Positions 17,683 through 25,773 of a stretch of 64,000 nucleotides of DNA are shown here, one piece after another (the stretch's first letter is position 1; every line of letters starts with the position of its first letter). Origin of the DNA: HyVt-105 sp049975425 (GTDB taxonomy: Bacteria; Bacteroidota; Bacteroidia; Bacteroidales; VadinHA17); contig JBNGDI010000015.1 of the NCBI GenBank assembly GCA_049975425.1, positions 1 through 64,000 on the forward strand. The letters run 5' to 3'. The notes under the pieces are model-generated. The model was given only the letters and a program-made list of their open reading frames with translations, was not told the origin of the DNA and did not search any database. The translations under genes were made by a program, and so were the position numbers.

Positions 17683-18282
17683 TCAGGGGCGGGTACCGGT
17701 ACTTTTAAGGATATTGTACAGCAGTTCCCTGGCCCGGAACAACTGGGCTTTCACAGTCCCTATGGGCAGGTTCAGTTCATTGGCAATCTCCTCATAGGAA
17801 TATTCATTGAAATATCTCAGTTCCACCAGTTTCCTGTATCTTGGTTTGAGTTTGGTTACCACATTTCTCAGAAGTACGGCTTTCTGGTCGCGGATCATAG
17901 TTTCTTCCGGATCGGGTGTCCCCGCGGGCACATTGCCCGACATCCGTTCGGGGTCTTCATCGTTCTGGTCTAATGAAATATGATCGGCACGCTTTTTTCT
18001 GATAAAATCGATGCAGTTGTTGGTAGCTATCTTGAAAAGCCAGGTACTGAAGGCAAAATTCGGAGCATACTGGTGAATGTTCTTGAAAGCCTTTCCGAAA
18101 GCCTCAATGGTAAGATCTTCCGCATCACTGGCATTGTTCACCATCTTCAGAAGCATAAAATAAATGGCATCCCTGTAACGGCCCATCAGATCGGCAAAGG
18201 CCCTCTGATCGCCCGATCGCGCCCTCTCCACCAGGAGCAGATCGTACTGGGCCTTTTCGGATAAATTGGGATTTATTACCAT
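17683..18282 (-). CDS. ECF-type sigma-70 family RNA polymerase sigma factor
   Basis: A 199-residue sigma factor with region 2 (about residues 22-92, with DAEDLTIEAFGKAF and FSTWLFKIATNNCIDFIRKK) and region 4 (about 138-190, KPRYRKLVELRYFNEYSYEEIANELNLPIGTVK). The acidic linker between them is long. No anti-sigma gene is adjacent. The start overlaps the glycosyltransferase stop by seven bases, so it is cotranscribed with that envelope enzyme and with rsmG. Confidence 0.88.
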   Translation of the reverse strand: MVINPNLSEKAQYDLLLVERARSGDQRAFADLMGRYRDAIYFMLLKMVNNASDAEDLTIEAFGKAFKNIHQYAPNFAFSTWLFKIATNNCIDFIRKKRADHISLDQNDEDPERMSGNVPAGTPDPEETMIRDQKAVLLRNVVTKLKPRYRKLVELRYFNEYSYEEIANELNLPIGTVKAQLFRARELLYNILKSTGTRP

Positions 18283-19400
18283 TTACTTTTTCTTGCTTTC
18301 ACCTTCGCAGCCAAAAAGAGCAACATGTTCAGAAACGGTTGAACCGCATCATAAAGTAGCGAATATAACAATAAATTATTTTCATTGAGACGACGCATAA
18401 CAATTTTGAATACGACCAATTGCATCAGCCAGCGTAATACAAATACGGAAAGAGGGATGTACCAGGGCTCGTAAAGGAAGAGCAGGGTGATAAAACCGGC
18501 ATAAAACAGGATCCTGGAAAACCATTCCCCGCCAAGCAGCAGCCGGGTGGCTTTCCGGTACCGGCTGCCTGTAGTCATGTGGCGCTTTTTCTGGACAATC
18601 CATTCTTTCAGAGAAGCGGCGGGAACCGACCTTGTGTGGGCGGCAGGGGCTATTTCAACCCGGATGTTGTTTTTCCGTGCATGGGCGTTGACGAACAGAT
18701 CGTCATCACCCGATTCCAGATGCGTATGGCTGGCGAACCCCCTGTTTTCAAAAAATATATTCTTTCGGTATGCCAGGTTTCTTCCCACTCCCATGTACGG
18801 GATTCCCGCCAGGGCATACCCCAGGTATTGCATGGCTATCCATGCTGTATCCATCCGGATGTGCAGGTTCAGCCAGCCCTTGACTGAGAAATACCCGCCG
18901 TATCCCAGTACGAAATCGGTCTTTCTGCTGAAGTGCTTCTGCATGTGACTTATCCAGCGGGGGCTTTCTGGAGCACAATCGGCATCGGTTAACAGCAGAA
19001 GGTCGTGTTTCGCGGCTTTGATACCGATGGTCAGTGCCAGCTTTTTCCCGTGCCTGAATTTTTCGTCTTTTTTTATGGTGGTGACCCTCAGGCGGGGATA
19101 CCGGCCGGCCAGTTGTTCAAGAACTTCTTCGGTTCGGTCTTCAGAACAGTCGTTTACCACGATCACTTCGTAGTCAGGATAATCCTGGGTGAGTACCTTT
19201 GGCAGAAACTTTTCCAGACAGGTGGCTTCGTTGCGGGCACAAATAATTACCGATACCGGTTCCGGTTTTGCCGTTCCGTCTTTCTGCCGGAATCTGGCGA
19301 CCCGCAGATAGAAGAAAAACAGATAAAACCCCTGCACCAGAAATGCACACAAAAAAACAAACAATGCAATGGTAGTCAAATAGTTGTCAGGAATAATCAT
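18276..19400 (-). CDS. Membrane-bound family 2 glycosyltransferase
   Basis: A 374-residue GT2 enzyme: an N-terminal membrane helix (about 10-31), then the GT-A domain with SVIICARNEA, EVIVVNDCSEDRT, the LLTDADC metal motif and, further on, the QKKRHMTTGSRY acceptor motif, and about two C-terminal membrane helices. The layout resembles processive or lipid-linked sugar transferases. The ATG at 19400 is preferred over a longer reading that adds 14 weak residues. Acceptor and sugar unknown. Confidence 0.82.
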   Translation of the reverse strand: MIIPDNYLTTIALFVFLCAFLVQGFYLFFFYLRVARFRQKDGTAKPEPVSVIICARNEATCLEKFLPKVLTQDYPDYEVIVVNDCSEDRTEEVLEQLAGRYPRLRVTTIKKDEKFRHGKKLALTIGIKAAKHDLLLLTDADCAPESPRWISHMQKHFSRKTDFVLGYGGYFSVKGWLNLHIRMDTAWIAMQYLGYALAGIPYMGVGRNLAYRKNIFFENRGFASHTHLESGDDDLFVNAHARKNNIRVEIAPAAHTRSVPAASLKEWIVQKKRHMTTGSRYRKATRLLLGGEWFSRILFYAGFITLLFLYEPWYIPLSVFVLRWLMQLVVFKIVMRRLNENNLLLYSLLYDAVQPFLNMLLFLAAKVKARKSKW

Positions 19401-19500
19401 GTTTGTTTCCTTCACGGGATTGTCAGCCGTTAATATTATCAAACAATTTCAGGTTTCGCAATACCGATTTGTTCAACGGGCAAGATGAATGATATATTCT

Positions 19501-19508
19501 TATCTTTG
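19501..19508 (+). promoter_or_regulatory. TAnnTTTG promoter element for tgt-lptF
   Basis: TATCTTTG lies 17 bases before the tgt ATG. The nearest TTTG upstream (19468-19471) is too far away for a normal -33 element. Confidence 0.45.
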
Positions 19509-19525
19509 GGCAGGAAAATGACCCT

Positions 19526-20653
19526 ATGGAATTTACCCTCGAGGCCTGCGATAAAAACACAGGAGCACGTGCCGGCATGATCACCACCGGTCACGGGCGC
19601 ATACCAACACCTGTTTTTATGCCGGTGGGAACCGGAGGAACCGTGAAAGCGGTAAGCAATCAGATGTTGCGTGGAGAAGTGGGTACGGGTATCCTCCTGG
19701 CGAATACGTATCACCTGTACCTCAGGCCGGGGATGGATGTATTGCGCGAAGCACGAGGTTTACACAGTTTCATGGGCTGGGACGGGGTATTGCTCACCGA
19801 CAGCGGGGGATACCAGGTTTTTTCCCTGGCCGACAACCGCAAGCTTCAGGAGGATGGCGTGGTGTTCCACTCACACATTGACGGTTCCCGCCACATGTTT
19901 ACCCCCGAGTTAGTGGTGGATATCCAGCGAACTATCGGTTCGGATATCATGATGGCCCTGGATGAATGCACTCCTTATCCGGTTTCGGAGAAGGATGCAC
20001 GGAAATCCATGGATCTGACACATCGCTGGTTGCTTCGGGGATGGGAAAGATACAGGAACACATCCCCGTTTTACGGATATTCCCAGTCGTTTTTTCCTAT
20101 TGTGCAGGGCAGTGTTTTTCCTGAACTGAGAATAGAATCGGCCGAATTTGCAGCCACACTGGAAGCGGAAGGATATGCCATCGGCGGTTTGTCGGTGGGG
20201 GAACCCGCAGAAGAAATGTACCGGATGACGGAGCTGGTGAACTCGATCCTTCCTGCCGGGAAACCCCGGTATCTGATGGGAGTGGGAACACCTGCCAACC
20301 TGCTTGAGTCGGTGGCAAGGGGAGTGGATATGTTCGACTGCGTAATGCCTACCCGGAATGCCAGGAATGGCATGCTGTTTACAAGTGAGGGAATGATCCA
20401 TATCCGGAACAAAAAGTGGCAGCACGATTTTTCAGCCATTGATCCGGCAGGCTCCACCTCATACAGCCGGTATTCGAAAGCTTATCTCAGGCATCTGGCC
20501 GTTTCGAATGAAATCATGGCCAGTATGATTGCCAGTGTCCACAACCTGGGGTTCTATGTGCGCCTTATGCAGGAATGCCGAGAGAGGATCATCGATGGGT
20601 CGTTTGGTACATGGAAAGAACAGATCATTCCGAAACTGATGAGAAAATTATGA
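19526..20653 (+). CDS. tgt: tRNA-guanine transglycosylase
   Basis: A 375-residue enzyme that swaps guanine-34 for the queuine precursor preQ1 in GUN-anticodon tRNAs. Conserved blocks include DSGGYQVFSLA with the general-base Asp, DIMMALDEC, YAIGGLSVGEP, YLMGVGTP and MFDCVMPTRNARNG with the nucleophile Asp. The C-terminal zinc site is missing: where most bacterial enzymes have CxCxxC, this one reads DPAGSTSYSRYS (about residues 311-322), although the HNL histidine stays. The gene overlaps lptF by four bases. Confidence 0.93.
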   Translation: MEFTLEACDKNTGARAGMITTGHGRIPTPVFMPVGTGGTVKAVSNQMLRGEVGTGILLANTYHLYLRPGMDVLREARGLHSFMGWDGVLLTDSGGYQVFSLADNRKLQEDGVVFHSHIDGSRHMFTPELVVDIQRTIGSDIMMALDECTPYPVSEKDARKSMDLTHRWLLRGWERYRNTSPFYGYSQSFFPIVQGSVFPELRIESAEFAATLEAEGYAIGGLSVGEPAEEMYRMTELVNSILPAGKPRYLMGVGTPANLLESVARGVDMFDCVMPTRNARNGMLFTSEGMIHIRNKKWQHDFSAIDPAGSTSYSRYSKAYLRHLAVSNEIMASMIASVHNLGFYVRLMQECRERIIDGSFGTWKEQIIPKLMRKL

Positions 20654-21750
20654 GAATTCCCGGTTTACTGATCATCGACCGGTACATTATCCGGAAGTTT
20701 CTGGGGACCTTTGTTCTGGCTCTGGCCATGATCCTGATGATCGTGGTGGTTTTCGATATTTCGGAAAAGCTGGATGATTTTATCGAAAAAGAAGCTCCTC
20801 TGAAAGCCATTATTTTCGATTATTACCTGAATTTCATTCCCTATTTCGCGGTGTTGTTTTCTCCCCTCTTCACCTTTATCACGGTGATTTTCTTTACTTC
20901 CAAAATGGCTTACAATACGGAGATCATCGCTATCCTGAGCAGCGGGCTGAGCTTCAGGAGGCTGATGGTTCCCTATATGATCAGCGCCACCCTTCTGGCA
21001 CTGGCTTCTTTTTCCCTCAGCAATTATGTGATTCCTGAGGCCAATGAAAAAAGAATCGCCTTTGAAGCCCTGTATTACCGGACTCCCCCCACTTACCACC
21101 GCGAGAGGAACATTCACAGACAGGTGCGTCCGGGGATTTTTGTATATGTGGAAACTTACAGTAACGTTTCCCAGATAGGTTATAAGTTCTCAATGGAAAA
21201 GTTCAGCGACGAGGGTGAGCTGGAATCGAAAATGTTTGCTTCGTATATCAAATGGGACTCCACAGTTAATAAATGGACCGCCCGTGAATATTATATAAGG
21301 AATTTTACCGGGAAAGGGGAGGAACTGATCTCGGGAAGGGAGGTGGATACCACCATCTACCTTACCCCTTCCGATTTTATCCTGCAGGAGGATAAGATCA
21401 CAGAGACCATGAGTGTGGGTGAACTGAACGACTTTATTGATCAGCAGCGACTGCAGGGCGCCAGTAATGTGGAGGAGTACCTTATTGAGCTGTACAACCG
21501 TTTTGCTTTCCCCTTTTCCACCCTTATCCTTACCCTGATAGGCGTGGCCCTCTCTACAAGGAAGGTGAAGGGCGGCATGGGGGTCCACATCGGTTTTGGC
21601 CTGTTTCTTACGTTTTCCTACCTTCTTTTTATGCAGTTCTCGCAGCAGTTCGCCATTGGGGGGGCCATAAACCCTTTTCTGGCCACCTGGATCCCGAATA
21701 TCCTGTACGGCATAATCGCCCTGGCGCTGTACAAAATGGCTCCGAAATAA
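20650..21750 (+). CDS. lptF: LptF/LptG-family lipopolysaccharide export permease
   Basis: A 366-residue YjgP/YjgQ-family permease with three membrane helices at each end (about 15-40, 55-80, 105-125; 285-305, 315-335, 345-362) around a periplasmic beta-jellyroll. It would form the inner-membrane part of the Lpt machine that lifts LPS to the outer membrane. The ATG at 20650 overlaps the tgt TGA (ATGA), indicating coupling. A second permease is not in the window. Confidence 0.88.
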   Translation: MRIPGLLIIDRYIIRKFLGTFVLALAMILMIVVVFDISEKLDDFIEKEAPLKAIIFDYYLNFIPYFAVLFSPLFTFITVIFFTSKMAYNTEIIAILSSGLSFRRLMVPYMISATLLALASFSLSNYVIPEANEKRIAFEALYYRTPPTYHRERNIHRQVRPGIFVYVETYSNVSQIGYKFSMEKFSDEGELESKMFASYIKWDSTVNKWTAREYYIRNFTGKGEELISGREVDTTIYLTPSDFILQEDKITETMSVGELNDFIDQQRLQGASNVEEYLIELYNRFAFPFSTLILTLIGVALSTRKVKGGMGVHIGFGLFLTFSYLLFMQFSQQFAIGGAINPFLATWIPNILYGIIALALYKMAPK

Positions 21751-21824
21751 GAATGACAAAATACTGGTATTAAGCCGGTTACATGTGTCTGGCAAACGGG
21801 GCTATGGCTATTCGTTTTTTTTCA

Positions 21825-21832
21825 TAATTTTG
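21825..21832 (+). promoter_or_regulatory. TAnnTTTG promoter element for carboxylase operon
   Basis: TAATTTTG lies 83 bases before the carboxylase ATG, giving a leader of about 75 bases. No -33 TTG at the usual spacing. Confidence 0.4.
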
Positions 21833-21915
21833 ACGCGGGACCAGATATCGGTTCCGGAAGTAAAAATCCGGGCAAACGGGATACCGTGCCCGCATGCTAA
21901 CCAAAACCAAGTATC

Positions 21916-23460
21916 ATGCCTTTAAAAAGAAAAATCAAGGAACTGCAGAAACGCCGCCAGGAGGTGCTGCTGGGTGGAGGTGAGAAGGCCATCGAGAAGC
22001 AGATTGCCATGGGGAAACTGACCGCCAGGGAAAGGATCAGAAAGATCCTGGATGATGATTCTTTTCATGAGTATGACCTGTTTGTGGAACACGAAGCCAG
22101 GGATTTTAACATGGACAAGAAAATCCTTCATGGCGACGGTGTGATCATCGGGACAGGTACTATTTACGGAGAGCCTGTCTGTATCTTTGCCCAGGACTTT
22201 ACCGTTGCCGGGGGGTCGCTCGGGATGATGCATGCGCGCAAGATCACCAAGATCATGGACCATGCACTGAAAATGCGGATGCCTCTCATCGGGATAAATG
22301 ACTCGGGAGGAGCCAGGATACAGGAAGGAGTCAATTCGCTGGCCGGATACGGTGAAATATTTTTCCGGAACACCCTTTCATCGGGCGTTATCCCGCAAAT
22401 ATCGGTCATACTGGGACCCTGTGCCGGCGGGGCTGTGTATTCTCCGGCCCTTACCGATTTTGTGTTCGTGGTAGACAAAATTTCCAAAATGTTCATCACC
22501 GGCCCCGAAGTGATCAAAACCGTACTGGGAGAGGAGATCACTATGGAAGATCTGGGAGGTGCCCATGTACACAGTGAAATTTCGGGGAATGCCCATTTCT
22601 ATGCCGAGAGTGAGGAGGAATGCTTTGAGCAGATCAAGAAGCTTATCACCTTCATTCCCCGGAATAATACCCATAAACCCCGCACTTTCGAAACACGGGA
22701 ACCCAAAAGCGAATTCCAGATAGAAAAGATCGTCCCGGGTGATCCCACCCAGCCGTATGATGTGCGCGATGTGGTACGGGCCATCGTGGACGATTCCGAC
22801 TTTTTCGAGATACAGGAAAAATGGGCACGCAACCTGGTGATAGGATTCGGGCGGATGGGTGGCAGGACAGTTGGTTTCGTATGCAACCAGCCGCTGGTAC
22901 TTGCCGGAGTGCTCGATGTGGATTCTTCCGATAAGGCCGCCCGTTTTATCCGGTACTGCGATGCGTTCAACATCCCCATCGTCACCCTGGTGGACCTGCC
23001 GGGCTACCTGCCCGGAGCCGACCAGGAGCATGCCGGGGTGATCAGGCACGGGGCCAAGGTGCTGTATGCCTATTCGGAAGCAACCGTGCCGAAAATGACC
23101 GTGATCCTGCGGAAAGCTTATGGCGGGGGATATATTGCCATGAGTTCCCGGCATTTGCGTGCCGACTTTGTATTTGCCTGGCCCACGGCTGAAATTGCTG
23201 TAATGGGACCCGAAGGAGCTGCCAATATTATTTTCAGAAAAGAGATCAGTGAAGCAAAGGATCCTGAGAAAATGAGGAAACAAAAGGTGAAGGAATACAA
23301 GGAAAAATTTGCCAATCCTTATGTGGCTGCTGCCAAAGGGTATATTGATTCCGTGATCGAACCTGAAGAAACCCGGAAATTGCTGCTTCATGCCATTGAA
23401 GTATCGGCCAGTAAGGCCATTTCCGGACCGAAGAAAAAACACGGAGTTCCTCCGTTCTAA
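21916..23460 (+). CDS. pccB: Acyl-CoA carboxylase/decarboxylase carboxyltransferase (PccB/MmdA type)
   Basis: A 514-residue carboxyltransferase of the propionyl-CoA carboxylase beta / methylmalonyl-CoA decarboxylase alpha family. Both crotonase-like halves are present, with INDSGGARIQEGVNSL, GPCAGGAVYSPALTDF, FITGPEVIKTV and, in the C-terminal half, VDLPGYLPGADQEHAGVIRHGAK. It moves carboxyl groups between biotin and propionyl/methylmalonyl-CoA. The biotin carrier follows after 11 bases; biotin carboxylase or sodium-pump subunits are not adjacent, so direction of the reaction cannot be told. Confidence 0.88.
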   Translation: MPLKRKIKELQKRRQEVLLGGGEKAIEKQIAMGKLTARERIRKILDDDSFHEYDLFVEHEARDFNMDKKILHGDGVIIGTGTIYGEPVCIFAQDFTVAGGSLGMMHARKITKIMDHALKMRMPLIGINDSGGARIQEGVNSLAGYGEIFFRNTLSSGVIPQISVILGPCAGGAVYSPALTDFVFVVDKISKMFITGPEVIKTVLGEEITMEDLGGAHVHSEISGNAHFYAESEEECFEQIKKLITFIPRNNTHKPRTFETREPKSEFQIEKIVPGDPTQPYDVRDVVRAIVDDSDFFEIQEKWARNLVIGFGRMGGRTVGFVCNQPLVLAGVLDVDSSDKAARFIRYCDAFNIPIVTLVDLPGYLPGADQEHAGVIRHGAKVLYAYSEATVPKMTVILRKAYGGGYIAMSSRHLRADFVFAWPTAEIAVMGPEGAANIIFRKEISEAKDPEKMRKQKVKEYKEKFANPYVAAAKGYIDSVIEPEETRKLLLHAIEVSASKAISGPKKKHGVPPF

Positions 23461-23471
23461 AAAGGTGCACT

Positions 23472-23813
23472 ATGAATGAGGACAAGACCAGAAAGAAGAA
23501 AGCAAGGTTTAAATCCCTGGTGATTGAGGGAACAAAATACAGAACCTACTTCACCAGGAAGTTCGAGAACAGAAAACCACGGATTCCCGAAAACCCCCGG
23601 CATATTCTTTCATTTATTCCCGGATTGATCCTGAAGGTGTATGTAAGCGATGGTCAGAAAGTGAAAGAGGGTCAGGACCTTCTGGTACTGGAAGCCATGA
23701 AAATGAAGAACCGGATCAAATCACCCCTGGCCGGGACCGTAAAAGCAGTGCACGTAAAGGAGGGAGTAAAGGTGCCAAAGGATCTTCTGCTGATCGAACT
23801 GGAAGAGGAATGA
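23472..23813 (+). CDS. Biotin carboxyl carrier protein
   Basis: A 113-residue protein whose C-terminal 70 residues form a biotinyl domain: EAMKM at residues 74-78 with the biotinylated Lys77, and a matching second half (SPLAGTVKAVHVKEGVKVPKD). The N-terminus is basic and lacks the Pro/Ala-rich linker of AccB. Placed directly after the carboxyltransferase, it presumably carries CO2 for it. A terminator hairpin begins 13 bases after the stop. Confidence 0.85.
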   Translation: MNEDKTRKKKARFKSLVIEGTKYRTYFTRKFENRKPRIPENPRHILSFIPGLILKVYVSDGQKVKEGQDLLVLEAMKMKNRIKSPLAGTVKAVHVKEGVKVPKDLLLIELEEE

Positions 23814-23820
23814 TCATGAT

Positions 23821-24666
23821 TCATGAAACCGGGCTTTCGCCCGGTTTTTTAATTCCTCCTTTCCAGCAGGTCATTTTTGCGAAATCCGACTGGTCAGGGG
23901 CATCCCCCTGCCGGAAAATACCGAAAACCGACGAGCCGCTGCCGCTCAGGGAAGCGTACACGGCCCCCCGTTCGTACAGCCGGTCGCGGATATTCCTAAC
24001 TGCCGGATACTCACTGAAAATGACGGGCTCGAAATCGTTCATTATATGGTTTTTCCATTCGTCAACCGGTTCCCGTATCCGTTCGGCCAGGGATTCTTCC
24101 GCGGGTGCCGGCATAACCCCTCTGTATGCCAGGGCGGTGGATATTTTGACCGGAGGGACCACCACCATCAGCTCATAGCCGCTCAGACCCAAATCCAATG
24201 GTTCCAGTATCTCTCCCCGTCCCCGGGCCACACAGGGCGTATCATACATGAAGAAAGGGCAGTCGCTGCCCAGGGAAAGAGCCATATCCACCCAGTCCTG
24301 TTCCGGCAAAGGAATGCGGAAGTAGTTACGCAGCCCGCGCAGCATAAAAGCTGCATCGGCCGAACCTCCTCCCAGCCCGCTCCCGGCCGGAATGGTTTTG
24401 TGCAGGTGGATTTGCAGGGGAGGAAGGGAGTGTTTTTCCGACAGAACCTTCCAGGCTCTGTATACCAGATTTTCCCGGGGCGGGATGCCGGCTTCCAGGC
24501 CGGTGACCGACAGTGAGGTTTCTTCTTCTTCCTGGGCGGGAACAAATTCCAGTATGTCAAACCAGGCCAGGGGCACCATCACCGTCTCAATGGAGTGGTA
24601 TCCGTCAGAACGTTTGCCGGTGACCCGCAAACCCAGATTGATTTTGGCATGTGGGAATATGATCAT
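23821..24666 (-). CDS. ispE: 4-diphosphocytidyl-2-C-methyl-D-erythritol kinase
   Basis: A 281-residue GHMP kinase of the MEP isoprenoid pathway. The N-terminal AKINLGLRVTGKRSDGYHSIETV and the ATP loop PAGSGLGGGSADAA are diagnostic; GSGSSVFGIF is motif 3. The ATG at 24666 begins MIIFPHAKINL; the longer frame upstream is not protein-like. The last nine codons coincide with the terminator hairpin of the opposing operon. Confidence 0.93.
   Translation of the reverse strand: MIIFPHAKINLGLRVTGKRSDGYHSIETVMVPLAWFDILEFVPAQEEEETSLSVTGLEAGIPPRENLVYRAWKVLSEKHSLPPLQIHLHKTIPAGSGLGGGSADAAFMLRGLRNYFRIPLPEQDWVDMALSLGSDCPFFMYDTPCVARGRGEILEPLDLGLSGYELMVVVPPVKISTALAYRGVMPAPAEESLAERIREPVDEWKNHIMNDFEPVIFSEYPAVRNIRDRLYERGAVYASLSGSGSSVFGIFRQGDAPDQSDFAKMTCWKGGIKKPGESPVS
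23826..23850 (+). terminator. Terminator of the carboxylase operon, inside ispE
   Basis: AAACCGGGC (23826-23834), loop TTTC, GCCCGGTTT (23839-23847), then T to 23850: a perfect 9-bp stem and T-run for the rightward operon. The same bases encode the C-terminal KKPGESPVS of the leftward ispE. Confidence 0.85.
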
Positions 24667-24801
24667 ATGGCATAAATTTCCGGATGTTTCCGAAGGCAAA
24701 AGTAATGGATAAATTCTCAGTAAGGGAATCCGCAATGGAAGAGATAAAAAAACTTTCCATCAGAAAAACAGAAGTTTTGTAAAGTGCTCGGAAACAGGCG
24801 G

Positions 24802-25518
24802 TCAGAAGACCCTTTCCCTCCTTTCGCGACGGTCGTCGCGCCTTTCTTTCCGGTCTTCCCGCACCTCCCTGCGGTCTTCCGACAATTCCCCGTAAGTCAT
24901 GCGGATATCCACCTGCATGGTACGGATAAATTCTTTCAACAGTTGCCTGTTGGCTCTCTCTTTTTCGCTGACAGAAGGCTCCAGAGAGAAAGTGTACGCC
25001 TTCAGGGTGGTATATATTTCCTTCTGACGGGTTAGCAAATCCGCCTGAGAAGCAAAGTCCGACCTGTCATCTGCCAGATCCTTTCGGTCATCCATGCGGT
25101 CGACCCGGTCGGCCTGTATATCCCTTCGATCGCCGATTTCACGTCCGGGACCCCTCAGTTCTTTCCTGTCCCGCCTGATCTCCCGGGATTCTGATCTCAG
25201 TTCCGATCTGGAAGAAACTACCTCAGCGGCATCTTTTTTCAGCTTGCTCTCCGTCTGCATGATCTCTCGGTGCATATCAGCGAGCAATTCTGCCTTTATG
25301 GATCGAAGGGCCGGAAGATCCCTGCTTTCCCAGGCAGCATCAAAGCGTGCTGTTTTTTGTATAAATGCCTGAAGTTCAAACCGGTCTCTTTCAAGCTGGT
25401 TCCGGTCTTTTGAAACCTGTTTTCTGTTTCCGGTCGTTTCTGCTGCATTTCTGACTGCCTGTGACCACACAGGTGAGAATGTGCCTATGATTAATACAAG
25501 AGAGAATAGTTTTTTCAT
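24802..25518 (-). CDS. Secreted, highly charged Asp/Arg-rich helical protein
   Basis: I do not recognise this family. The 238-residue protein has a signal peptide ending near WSQ (residue 20). The rest is almost free of aromatic and proline residues and is rich in Arg, Asp and Glu in short DR/ER repeats, most strongly at residues 103-155 and 211-237 (EDRREVREDRKERRDD). This pattern favours a long single helix or coiled coil in the periplasm. Monocistronic, divergent from dnaB. It could be a structural, metal- or nucleic-acid-interacting protein; nothing decides. Confidence 0.65.
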   Translation of the reverse strand: MKKLFSLVLIIGTFSPVWSQAVRNAAETTGNRKQVSKDRNQLERDRFELQAFIQKTARFDAAWESRDLPALRSIKAELLADMHREIMQTESKLKKDAAEVVSSRSELRSESREIRRDRKELRGPGREIGDRRDIQADRVDRMDDRKDLADDRSDFASQADLLTRQKEIYTTLKAYTFSLEPSVSEKERANRQLLKEFIRTMQVDIRMTYGELSEDRREVREDRKERRDDRRERRERVF

Positions 25519-25745
25519 AATGAATCAGATTTTTTGATTATACTCTTTTGACGCAATTCACAAAAAAAGGTTTACTTAATTTGCTGACAAAATGCAAAAA
25601 ATCCTCTCATGTTATACACCCCTTTTCTTATTAACAGGAGTATTTACACCTGAATGACCGGTTATCAACAATAGTTAGTCCGGTTATTTGACATTCTGTT
25701 CATAATATTGCCTTTTTGGGGTTGCCGGGGCCGGTTTCAATTCCG

Positions 25746-25753
25746 TACCTTTG
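25746..25753 (+). promoter_or_regulatory. Promoter of dnaB
   Basis: TACCTTTG (-7) with TTG at 25722-25724, 21 bases upstream (-33), a good full match to the Bacteroidota consensus. It ends 20 bases before the ATG. Confidence 0.6.
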
Positions 25754-25773
25754 GACCTGAAAAATGACCCGGA

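Noticed and set aside
25519..25773. Replication origin upstream of dnaB
   Set aside because: Only two imperfect DnaA-box-like words, no dnaA and no repeat cluster.
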